The translations under genes and the position numbers were made by a program. A DNA stretch of 64,000 nt from Robertkochia flava (GTDB lineage: Bacteria; Bacteroidota; Bacteroidia; Flavobacteriales; Flavobacteriaceae). Positions within the stretch are counted from its first letter, which is position 1. Every line of letters starts with the position of its first letter. Shown here in pieces: positions 43,817 to 51,148 of the stretch. The stretch is from contig NZ_JAINZT010000006.1 in the NCBI RefSeq assembly GCF_020166515.1, positions 248,001 through 312,000 of the forward strand, written 5' to 3'. Under the pieces are notes generated by a model. The model had not been told where the DNA came from. It made no database searches and was given only the letters and a program-made list of their open reading frames with translations.

Positions 43817-44194
43817 ATGTCTTTTCTAAAAAAAATCGGATTTTACCTTATTGGCCTTTCTATCGGTATTGTTTTTCTCACCTTTTTCTTAAAAGGTAAG
43901 AACACAGAGATTTGCTACTTCCCTACTTGTCGTGTACTTAAGGATATCAGATCCAAAGATCTTAACTACAGTCCTCAGGTCCAGGAACTCCTGAACAACA
44001 ACGTATTAAAATCCGAGCAGATCGACCTGATCCTGCGAAACGGAGATATCGATTTTGGTCGTAGCGAAACCGAGAGCAAACCCTGCAAATCGTATATTAT
44101 TGAAGGGGATATCAATGAAAAAGCCATCGAGCTGGTGGTAAAAAGCTGCGATGGCTATGCTGAAATCGTTTCTGTAACGGAACTTCAGGATTAA
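43817..44194 (+). CDS. DUF4258 domain membrane-anchored protein
   Basis: A 125-residue protein with one N-terminal membrane helix (KIGFYLIGLSIGIVFLTFF) and a DUF4258 domain outside it (LKSEQIDLILRNGDIDFGRSETESKPCKSYIIEG). Two CYF/PTC cysteines follow the helix (ICYFPTCRV). DUF4258 is related to RelE-like and other small domains, but its role is unknown. It follows ald by 7 bp, so it is probably cotranscribed, and overlaps the convergent proline dehydrogenase gene by 4 bp. Confidence 0.82.
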   Translation: MSFLKKIGFYLIGLSIGIVFLTFFLKGKNTEICYFPTCRVLKDIRSKDLNYSPQVQELLNNNVLKSEQIDLILRNGDIDFGRSETESKPCKSYIIEGDINEKAIELVVKSCDGYAEIVSVTELQD

Positions 44195-45360
44195 TTTAGT
44201 TTTCTCCTTCTTCGCTCCTCAGTGAGTAAACTCAATTCTCTTGTGGTTTGTCCGGCTACAGAGGTATTCTCCTCTGCCCTGCGTATCAGGTAGGGCATCA
44301 CGTCCCGCACCGGTCCAAATGGAAGGTATTTGGCAACGTTATAGCCATTTCCGGCAAGGTTAAAACTAATATGATCACTCATACCATAAAGCTGGCCGAA
44401 CCATATCCGGGGATCATTTTGTTCGATTCCTTTTTGCGCCATAAGATCCATAAGAAGGTATGAACTATCCTCGTTATGAGTTCCCAGAAATACAGCCATC
44501 TCTTCGAGATGCTCCATCATATAATGCACGGTTGCATTAAAATTATCATCCGTATCTTTCTTTGAGGCACAGATCGGAGTGGGATAGTTCTTTTCCTTCG
44601 CCCTGGCATTTTCCTTCTCCATATAAGCCCCTCTTACCAACTTCATTCCAATCACGAATTTTTCTTCCCGGGCTTTTTGATGGAGGGCCTTCAGGTAATC
44701 CAGTCTGTCCCAACGATAGAGTTGAAGGGTGTTGTACACTACAGCTCTTTCTTTATTGTACTTCTTCATCATAAGTTCGCAGAGCTCATCTGCGGCATCC
44801 TGCATCCAGCTCTCTTCTGAATCGATAAGTAAGGAAATCTCCAGCTCATAGGCCTTTTTACAAATCACTTCATAGCGCTTTTTCACACGATTCCACTCGT
44901 TGATCTCCTCTTCATTAAGCGCCTCACCTGAACTTACTTTTTTATACAGATCGAATCTTCCAACCGCCGTGGGTTTAAAGACCGCGAAAGGAATCGCATC
45001 CTTTTCCTTTACAAAATCGAGTATCTTCAGGGTTCTGGCCACTACATCATCAAATTGCCTGTCTGATTCTTTTCCTTCTACTGAATAGTCGAGTACGGAG
45101 CTCACTCCGGCCTCATACATTTTATCAATTACCGGCATACAATCCAACTCGCTTACTCCTCCGCAAAAATGGTCAAATACCGTAGCGCGGATCAAACCGT
45201 CTACAGGTAAATGCGCTTTAATAGCAAAATTGGTAACGGCAGTGCCGATACGAACCAGGGGTTCATTTGCAATCATGCGGAAAAGGAAGTATGCCCTTTC
45301 CAGTTCAGAGTCACTTTTAAGCTGAAATGCAACCTGAGTATTGTTAAATATCTTATCCAT
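44191..45360 (-). CDS. Proline dehydrogenase
   Basis: A 389-residue FAD-dependent (beta/alpha)8 enzyme: the conserved barrel strands DFCGG-like start (VFDHFCGG), LLIDSEESWMQDAAD, VYNTLQLYRWDRLDYL, GMKLVRGAYMEKE and the C-terminal FGQLYGMSDHISFNLAGNGYNVAKYLPFGPV, which binds FAD and substrate. It oxidises proline to pyrroline-5-carboxylate and passes electrons to quinone. It is the single-domain form; the P5C dehydrogenase partner is not in the window. It has a perfect promoter facing away from aroB. Confidence 0.93.
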   Translation of the reverse strand: MDKIFNNTQVAFQLKSDSELERAYFLFRMIANEPLVRIGTAVTNFAIKAHLPVDGLIRATVFDHFCGGVSELDCMPVIDKMYEAGVSSVLDYSVEGKESDRQFDDVVARTLKILDFVKEKDAIPFAVFKPTAVGRFDLYKKVSSGEALNEEEINEWNRVKKRYEVICKKAYELEISLLIDSEESWMQDAADELCELMMKKYNKERAVVYNTLQLYRWDRLDYLKALHQKAREEKFVIGMKLVRGAYMEKENARAKEKNYPTPICASKKDTDDNFNATVHYMMEHLEEMAVFLGTHNEDSSYLLMDLMAQKGIEQNDPRIWFGQLYGMSDHISFNLAGNGYNVAKYLPFGPVRDVMPYLIRRAEENTSVAGQTTRELSLLTEERRRRKLN

Positions 45361-45380
45361 AAGCCACTTTCAATCTTTGG

Positions 45381-45414
45381 CAAATATAGGAAGTGGAAAT
45401 TGTATATTTTCAAA
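45381..45414 (-). promoter_or_regulatory. Promoter of the proline dehydrogenase gene
   Basis: Minus strand: TTTG (45414-45411), 22-bp spacer, TATATTTG (45388-45381), both exact matches. Transcription should begin near 45375, 15 bp before the ATG. A weaker plus-strand signal for aroB (TTG at 45400-45402, TTATTTTG at 45425-45432) overlaps it, so the two genes have face-to-back promoters. Confidence 0.75.
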
Positions 45415-45456
45415 CAAAATCTTCTTATTTTGCCCCTGTTTATTAACAACCGGACC

Positions 45457-46527
45457 ATGCAAGAATTATCCGCCGGGAACGAACAGGCTCCCGTATATTT
45501 CTCAGATCAATACCTTCTTTTAGAAGAATTTCTGGCAACGGCAAAACCTTCCAGAATCTTTATCCTCGTAGACGATCAAACGCATCAGTTTTGCCTTCCC
45601 TTATTTCTGTCGAGACTACAGCAAGTTTATGATACAGAGGTGATAGAGGTGCCTTCCGGGGAAGAAAACAAACAAGTAGAGACCTGTATCGGGGTTTGGA
45701 ATGCACTATCTGAGTTAGGGGCCGATCGGAAATCCCTGCTCATCAATCTTGGTGGCGGCGTAGTCACAGACATGGGTGGTTTTATTGCAGGGACCTTTAT
45801 GAGAGGTATCTCCTTTATTAACATCCCCACTACCCTTCTGGCGATGGTAGATGCCTCTGTAGGAGGAAAAACAGGGGTAGATCTTGGCGGATTAAAAAAT
45901 CAGGTCGGACTTATTCTGGAACCGGAAATGGTACTTATAGACAGTGAATACCTGAACACCCTGCCCTCCAGAGAACTGAGGAGCGGACTTGCGGAAATGC
46001 TAAAACACGGCCTTATCCGGGACGCCCGCTACTGGGAGCAGCTGGCAGGTATGAAAGATCTCACCCTGGATGATCTCGATCGTCTTATCCAACATTCCGT
46101 AAACATCAAAAGCGAAGTGGTGGCACAAGATCCCCGGGAAGGCGGCTTACGGAAGATCCTGAATTTCGGGCATACCCTCGGTCACGCCATTGAATCGTTT
46201 TTCCTTCAGAATGAAGACAGGGAAACCTTACTGCACGGAGAAGCTATTGCCATTGGAATGGTCATGGAAGCCTACCTGTCTCATGAACTCTGCCAACTTC
46301 CCCTGGAAAAAGCAGAATGGATTAAAAAGTGCTTTCTGGAATACTTCGGGAAGGTGGAAATTAGTGCAGAAGATCTTCAGGAGATCATCTCACTTTTAAA
46401 GTTTGACAAGAAAAATGCATCGGGAACGGTCAATTTTGTATTACTGCGGGATATCGGAAAGCCCGAGACCGACAAGGCAGTTTCAAATGAATTGATATCC
46501 AAGTCTTTAGCATTTTACAATAATTAA
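45457..46527 (+). CDS. aroB: 3-dehydroquinate synthase
   Basis: A 356-residue NAD- and zinc-dependent enzyme: EVPSGEENKQVET, NLGGGVVTDMGGFIAGTFMRGI with the NAD loop, PTTLLAMVDASVGGKTGVD, the zinc ligands Glu (LAEMLKHGLI) and His (NFGHTLGHAIE), and HGEAIAIGM. It makes 3-dehydroquinate from DAHP in the shikimate pathway. The frame is open from 45211, but the first 82 codons run through the proline dehydrogenase gene on the other strand and its promoter; the ATG at 45457 gives the normal start (MQELSAGNEQ). Confidence 0.95.
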   Translation: MQELSAGNEQAPVYFSDQYLLLEEFLATAKPSRIFILVDDQTHQFCLPLFLSRLQQVYDTEVIEVPSGEENKQVETCIGVWNALSELGADRKSLLINLGGGVVTDMGGFIAGTFMRGISFINIPTTLLAMVDASVGGKTGVDLGGLKNQVGLILEPEMVLIDSEYLNTLPSRELRSGLAEMLKHGLIRDARYWEQLAGMKDLTLDDLDRLIQHSVNIKSEVVAQDPREGGLRKILNFGHTLGHAIESFFLQNEDRETLLHGEAIAIGMVMEAYLSHELCQLPLEKAEWIKKCFLEYFGKVEISAEDLQEIISLLKFDKKNASGTVNFVLLRDIGKPETDKAVSNELISKSLAFYNN

Positions 46528-46531
46528 GTTT

Positions 46532-46566
46532 TTTGTTTGGAGGGAATAAAAAAAAACTTAATCTTG
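46532..46566 (+). promoter_or_regulatory. Distal promoter before the polyamine operon
   Basis: TTTG at 46536-46539 (a second TTTG at 46532), 19-bp spacer, then TAATCTTG at 46559-46566 (one mismatch to TAnnTTTG). The start would be near 46572, about 245 bp before the arginine decarboxylase ATG. Confidence 0.5.
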
Positions 46567-46585
46567 CACCTGTAATTATGAATAG

Positions 46586-46735
46586 ATGAAGCTAAATTCA
46601 GCCTTTGGCTTTTGGCAATTTGTAACCAAAACAGGCTCCGCCATTCCATACAGCGTAGTATACTGTTATGGCGGGTTCATCAAAACCAGAAGCATTCCCT
46701 ATTTCTTCCCATCCAATAGCTATCTACGGATTTGA
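46586..46735 (+). other. Possible 49-codon ORF or structured leader RNA
   Basis: Just after the distal promoter, an ATG at 46586 opens a 49-codon frame (MKLNSAFGFWQFVTKTGSAI...) ending at TGA 46735. Inside it, CCGCCAT (46638-46644) pairs with ATGGCGG (46668-46674), with a further ACAG/CTGT match within, so the RNA can form a stable hairpin. It has no signal peptide and no recognisable family. It may be a small peptide, a regulatory RNA or an upstream element of the polyamine operon; I cannot choose between them. Confidence 0.3.
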
Positions 46736-46762
46736 TTGAAGACCCCTCTTTATTTAGTTTTG
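46731..46762 (+). promoter_or_regulatory. Proximal promoter of the polyamine operon
   Basis: TTTG (46731-46734), 20-bp spacer, TAGTTTTG (46755-46762), both exact. Transcription would start near 46768, leaving a 48-base leader before the arginine decarboxylase ATG. Confidence 0.75.
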
Positions 46763-46815
46763 TGTAAAATCCTACAATCAATTTTTTAATTTTTAAATTC
46801 TTACGATCCGATAGA

Positions 46816-48213
46816 ATGAAAACCAAATACATCGATCTGATTGACCAAACCTACTACTTCCCACAGGAAGAGTTCACCCTTAAAGACAATTGTCTGAGAT
46901 TTCACGATATCGACCTGATGGAACTCATTAAAGAGTATGGTGCTCCTTTAAAGTTCACCTACCTCCCTCAGATATCCAATAATATAAAAAGGGCTAAGTA
47001 CTGGTTTGGCAATGCCATGAAAAAGCACGATTATAAAGGGAAGTACCACTATTGTTACTGTACCAAAAGTTCTCATTTTGAACATGTACTTACCGAAGCC
47101 TTAAAAAATGATATCCACATAGAAACTTCTTCCGCCTTTGATATTGATATTGTCAATCATCTTATCAAAACAGGAAAGCTCACCAAAGACCAGTATGTCA
47201 TTTGTAACGGATTTAAAAGAGATCAGTACATTAACAATATTGCCGATCTTATCAACAATTCCCACAAGAATTGCATCCCCGTTATCGATAATTACGAAGA
47301 ATTAAAATTACTGGAGGAAGCTACCACATCCCCTTTCCAGATCGGGATACGAATCGCTTCTGAGGAAGAACCAAAATTCGAGTTCTACACCAGCAGATTG
47401 GGCATTGGGTATAAGAACATTGTTCCTTTCTACAACAGAGAGATCAAGGAGAACCCAAGGGTAAACCTTAAAATGTTGCACTTCTTTATCAACACAGGGA
47501 TCCGCGACACTGCCTATTACTGGAACGAACTCCAAAAATGCCTTAAGGTTTATATTGAACTAAAAAAGGTATCCCCCTCTTTGGATTCCCTTAACATCGG
47601 AGGTGGATTCCCGATAAAGAACTCCCTTACTTTCGAATATGATTACGAGTATATGATCGATGAGATCATTTACCAAATCAAGGCATCCTGCGAAGAAGCC
47701 GGGGTGGATGTACCTAATATCTTTACCGAATTCGGCAGTTTTACAGTAGGAGAAAGCGGAGGAGCCATTTACGAGGTGCTTTACCAGAAACAGCAAAACG
47801 ACAGGGAAAAGTGGAACATGATTAATTCATCTTTTATCACCACCCTGCCCGACAGCTGGGCGATAAGCAAGCGCTTTCTGATGCTGGCGGTTAACCGGTG
47901 GAACGATGAATATGAAAGGGTATTACTTGGTGGGCTCACCTGCGACAGCGACGATTATTACAACTCTGAGCAAAACATGAATGCCATTTACCTTCCCAAA
48001 TACAGCAAGGCAAAACCCCTTTATATCGGGTTCTTTAATACCGGTGCCTACCAGGAAAGCATAGGTGGATTCGGGGGCTTACAGCACTGCCTGATCCCCA
48101 GTCCGAAACACATCCTGATCGACAGGGATGAGGAAGGAAACATCACAACAAAATTATTTTCTGAACAACAAAAAGCAACCGACTTCTTAAAAATTCTTGG
48201 ATACGATGAGTAA
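46816..48213 (+). CDS. speA: Arginine decarboxylase (alanine-racemase-fold PLP type)
   Basis: A 465-residue PLP enzyme of the ornithine/DAP/arginine decarboxylase group 2 fold. The PLP lysine should lie in HYCYCTKSSHFEHVL near residue 80; SLNIGGGFP is the phosphate loop and GLTCDSDDYY holds the Cys/Asp of the second active site. It is shorter than proteobacterial SpeA and matches the group found in flavobacteria. Context supports arginine as substrate, since agmatinase follows with an 8-bp overlap. A related substrate such as carboxynorspermidine is less likely. Confidence 0.87.
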   Translation: MKTKYIDLIDQTYYFPQEEFTLKDNCLRFHDIDLMELIKEYGAPLKFTYLPQISNNIKRAKYWFGNAMKKHDYKGKYHYCYCTKSSHFEHVLTEALKNDIHIETSSAFDIDIVNHLIKTGKLTKDQYVICNGFKRDQYINNIADLINNSHKNCIPVIDNYEELKLLEEATTSPFQIGIRIASEEEPKFEFYTSRLGIGYKNIVPFYNREIKENPRVNLKMLHFFINTGIRDTAYYWNELQKCLKVYIELKKVSPSLDSLNIGGGFPIKNSLTFEYDYEYMIDEIIYQIKASCEEAGVDVPNIFTEFGSFTVGESGGAIYEVLYQKQQNDREKWNMINSSFITTLPDSWAISKRFLMLAVNRWNDEYERVLLGGLTCDSDDYYNSEQNMNAIYLPKYSKAKPLYIGFFNTGAYQESIGGFGGLQHCLIPSPKHILIDRDEEGNITTKLFSEQQKATDFLKILGYDE

Positions 48214-49090
48214 AAAAAACTATGCAGGTATTCCTGACAAATACGGTCGCCTGGAAGACGCACAAGTGGTATTGATCCCGGTTCCTTATGACGGTACTTC
48301 TACCTGGCAAAAGGGGGCAGACAAAGGCCCTGAAGCATTTTTGGAAGCTTCTGAGAACATGGAGCTCTTCGATATTGAAACCCGGTCTGAACCTTATAAA
48401 AAAGGAGTATATCTCGCGCCACCGGTTAGCGAAAACAGCTCTCCTGAAAAAATGGTGGAGGCCGTTCATAAAACAACGAAGAATTATATTAAACAGGATA
48501 AGTTCGTTACACTTTTCGGAGGAGAGCATTCTATTTCCATAGGATCGATACGAGCCTTTAACGAATGTTTTTCGGACCTCACCGTACTCCAGATCGATGC
48601 GCACGCCGACCTGAGAGAGGAATACGAAGGTTCTAAATGTAATCATGCATGTGCAGTTCACGAAGCCAGTAAGAACACCAAACTGATCCAGGTGGGAATA
48701 CGAAGCATGGATATCAGTGAATTAGAACATATGACTGAAGACCAGGTTTATTTTGCGCATCAGATGATCAGTGACGAAGACTGGATGACAGATTCTATTA
48801 ATCAAATGACAGAAAATGTATTCATCACCATTGATCTCGATGCCTTCGACCCCTCTATCCTTCCCTCAACCGGAACTCCGGAGCCCGGGGGTATTTTGTG
48901 GTACGAAATGACGGAATACCTGAAAAAGGTCTTTAAAAAGAAGAATGTGGTAGGTTTTGACATAGTTGAACTTTGCCCGAACCCGGAAGAAAGATCTTCT
49001 GATTTCCTGGCGGCAAAGCTTTATTACAAAATGCTTGCCTATAAATTCAAATACTCCAATAACAAAAATCAAGATGACGATGAAGACTAA
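48206..49090 (+). CDS. speB: Agmatinase (ureohydrolase family)
   Basis: A 294-residue manganese ureohydrolase with all metal-binding motifs: GGEHSISIGSIRAF, QIDAHADLREEYEG and TIDLDAFDPSILPSTGTPEPGG. It splits agmatine to putrescine and urea. Start is the ATG at 48206, overlapping the decarboxylase stop by 8 bp; this suggests translational coupling. The C-terminus (NNKNQDDDED) is acidic and overlaps the DHS-like start. An arginase is not favoured because of the decarboxylase partner. Confidence 0.92.
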   Translation: MSKKNYAGIPDKYGRLEDAQVVLIPVPYDGTSTWQKGADKGPEAFLEASENMELFDIETRSEPYKKGVYLAPPVSENSSPEKMVEAVHKTTKNYIKQDKFVTLFGGEHSISIGSIRAFNECFSDLTVLQIDAHADLREEYEGSKCNHACAVHEASKNTKLIQVGIRSMDISELEHMTEDQVYFAHQMISDEDWMTDSINQMTENVFITIDLDAFDPSILPSTGTPEPGGILWYEMTEYLKKVFKKKNVVGFDIVELCPNPEERSSDFLAAKLYYKMLAYKFKYSNNKNQDDDED

Positions 49091-50054
49091 AGGAGCAATC
49101 ACAGAATTCATTCAGAAATATTACCTGCATTTTAATGCTGCCGCACTTGTTGATGCGGCTAAAGGCTACGAAGAGCAGCTCGAGAAGGGTGCCAAAATGA
49201 TGGTTACCCTGGCCGGAGCCATGAGTACGGCAGAACTGGGTAAGATCTTTGCTGAAATGATTCGCAAGGATAAGGTGCAGATCATCTCCTGTACCGGAGC
49301 CAACCTGGAAGAAGATATCATGAACCTGGTGGCTCACAGCCATTACAGAAGGGTTCCTAACTACAGAGACCTAACTCCCAAAGAAGAATGGGAATTGCTT
49401 GAAAAGGGACTCAACCGGGTTACCGATACCTGTATCCCGGAGGAAGAAGCCTTCCGAAGACTTCAAAAACACATTTACAAGATCTGGAAAGATGCCGAAG
49501 CCAAAGGAGAGCGTTATTTTCCGCATGAATTCATGTATAAAATGCTCCTTTCCGGAGTATTGGAAGAATACTATGAGATCGACCTGAAAGACTCCTGGAT
49601 GTACGCTGCGGCCGAGAAAAACCTCCCTATCGTAGTTCCGGGATGGGAAGACAGCACCATGGGGAATATTTTTGCATCCTACGTCATGAAAGGTGAGCTC
49701 AAAGCCTCTACCATGAAAAGCGGAATTGAATATATGACCTACCTGGCCGACTGGTACACTAAAAATTCATCCAACGGTGTTGGATTTTTTCAGATCGGAG
49801 GCGGAATTGCCGGAGATTTTCCGATATGTGTGGTGCCAATGCTTTACCAGGATATGGAGATGGAAGACATTCCATTCTGGAGTTATTTCTGCCAGATCTC
49901 TGATTCAACCACTAGTTACGGTTCGTACTCCGGAGCAGTACCCAATGAAAAGATTACCTGGGGGAAACTCGATATTGATACACCAAAGTTCATCATTGAA
50001 TCTGATGCCACTATCGTAGCGCCCCTGATCTTTGCCTATTTGCTAGATATGTAA
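49074..50054 (+). CDS. Deoxyhypusine-synthase-like protein
   Basis: A 326-residue NAD-binding protein of the deoxyhypusine synthase family: LAGAMSTAELGKIFAEMIRK, SCTGANLEEDIMNL, PIVVPGWEDSTMGNIFASYV, and the closing SYSGAVPNEKITWGKL and ESDATIVAPLIFAYL. In human DHS the lysine that carries the aminobutyl group sits in GGGMVKHH; here the aligned segment is GGGIAGDFPI, so this lysine is missing. It therefore probably does not make deoxyhypusine in the known way. As third gene after arginine decarboxylase and agmatinase (17-bp overlap), it more likely uses putrescine, for instance toward homospermidine or spermidine. ATG 49074 or 49080 could be the start. Confidence 0.85.
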   Translation: MTMKTKGAITEFIQKYYLHFNAAALVDAAKGYEEQLEKGAKMMVTLAGAMSTAELGKIFAEMIRKDKVQIISCTGANLEEDIMNLVAHSHYRRVPNYRDLTPKEEWELLEKGLNRVTDTCIPEEEAFRRLQKHIYKIWKDAEAKGERYFPHEFMYKMLLSGVLEEYYEIDLKDSWMYAAAEKNLPIVVPGWEDSTMGNIFASYVMKGELKASTMKSGIEYMTYLADWYTKNSSNGVGFFQIGGGIAGDFPICVVPMLYQDMEMEDIPFWSYFCQISDSTTSYGSYSGAVPNEKITWGKLDIDTPKFIIESDATIVAPLIFAYLLDM

Positions 50055-50070
50055 TTTAGATCAAAAAAGT

Positions 50071-50103
50071 TTTGGGTATAATCTTTTTTTTCGTTTACAT
50101 TTA
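50071..50103 (+). promoter_or_regulatory. Promoter of the acidic small protein gene
   Basis: TTTG (50071-50074), 21-bp spacer, TACATTTA (50096-50103; one mismatch). Transcription would start near 50109, 16 bp before the ATG. Confidence 0.55.
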
Positions 50104-50124
50104 AATAACCGTTACAGTCACGCT

Positions 50125-50424
50125 ATGAAAAGAGTAATTGTTGATTTTAAGAAACTTACGAACGAAATCCTCACCATGCTGGTGGAAAAATATCCGGACG
50201 GTTATGGTGACGACGACATCATCCGATTCCGCAATGCCAACAACGAAACGGTGGAAGCCGTAGAGGTTCGTACGGAAGATACCGTGTACCTGGTCAAGGT
50301 AAGCACCAAGCTTGCTGACACCATGGAAAATTTTGACGAAGACGATGATGATTTCGGATCTGACAACTCTGACCTGGAATCAGATAACCTGGAAATCCCC
50401 GATGAGTCGGACGACGATAAATAA
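50125..50424 (+). CDS. Conserved acidic protein of unknown function
   Basis: A 99-residue cytoplasmic protein. The first 70 residues look folded (VDFKKLTNEILTMLVEKYPDGYGDDDIIRF ... VEVRTEDTVYLVKVSTKL), the rest is a very acidic tail (DEDDDDFGSD and similar). I recognise it as a conserved flavobacterial gene that is sometimes labelled DNA primase without basis. The tail could bind basic proteins or metals. It has its own promoter and terminator. Confidence 0.78.
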   Translation: MKRVIVDFKKLTNEILTMLVEKYPDGYGDDDIIRFRNANNETVEAVEVRTEDTVYLVKVSTKLADTMENFDEDDDDFGSDNSDLESDNLEIPDESDDDK

Positions 50425-50445
50425 TTCTTCAGTAAAAATCTCTAT

Positions 50446-50470
50446 AAAGCCCCGATAAGGGGCTTTTTTT
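50446..50470 (+). terminator. Intrinsic terminator
   Basis: Arms AAAGCCCC (50446-50453) and GGGGCTTT (50459-50466) with loop GATAA and a T run after it. It ends the acidic protein gene and touches the stop of the convergent DinB-like gene (50469). Confidence 0.92.
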
Positions 50471-50990
50471 ATTTCGCCAGATACCTGTCTTTTAACACTA
50501 ATTCATGATGTTTCTGATGCCCGCTTATCATAAAACCCAAGGCGCGAACACTTACATCCTTCCCGTCTGCCTGTCCAACACGCAACATGGAAGAACTGGA
50601 AAAACTTCGGAATAAAGCAAGAGAAGCAGCTCTAACCGCATTAAACTCCTCCCTTAAGGAAACTAGACTCCGTTTTTCGGCTTCAGAGGCTTTCACATAG
50701 GTATCCTGGTCATATCCTGGAAACGAGGTCATATCCCCTCTTGCTATGCACAAGGCCCGATACTGAAAAACCCTTTCCGCGTCGATAATATGAAGAATCA
50801 ACTCCGCAATGGTCCACTTACCCGGGGCATAGCTATACCCCAAATCGTGTTGTTCTAAGCCATTTAAAATAGTATTGAACGCCTTTTGCCTGGCCACCAG
50901 TTCCTCCAATAAGTCAACCGCTCCCACTACATTTATATAGGGTGCGTAAAATATCGCATACTCACTTTTATTCAGGTCTTTTGTCTTCAT
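50469..50990 (-). CDS. DinB family protein (DinB_2 four-helix bundle)
   Basis: A 173-residue protein with the DinB/YfiT-like helical pattern: LGYSYAPGKWTIAELILHIIDAERVFQYRAL, where the His of LILHIIDAE is the usual first metal ligand, and SGHQKHHELVLKDRYL near the C-terminus with the second His cluster. Members are metal-binding enzymes that often act in thiol or stress metabolism. The exact role is unknown. It is a single gene, sharing its 3' end region with the terminator of the acidic protein gene. Confidence 0.85.
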   Translation of the reverse strand: MKTKDLNKSEYAIFYAPYINVVGAVDLLEELVARQKAFNTILNGLEQHDLGYSYAPGKWTIAELILHIIDAERVFQYRALCIARGDMTSFPGYDQDTYVKASEAEKRSLVSLREEFNAVRAASLALFRSFSSSSMLRVGQADGKDVSVRALGFMISGHQKHHELVLKDRYLAK

Positions 50991-51148
50991 ACAATATTTC
51001 TTTATCTTAGATAGATTCTAAGTATTTTGAGGCGTAATTTTAAGGAATTTTTCCATATTATTGCTGCGGTTTGAAGGTTTGGTTATCAAAAATAACGTTG
51101 TAGCCTTAATCAAGATATTCCCTTAATTCAATAAATGATCCTGTGTAA

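Noticed and set aside
45211-45456. 82-codon N-terminal extension of aroB
   Set aside because: It runs through the opposite proline dehydrogenase gene and its promoter; the family starts at MQELSAGNEQ.
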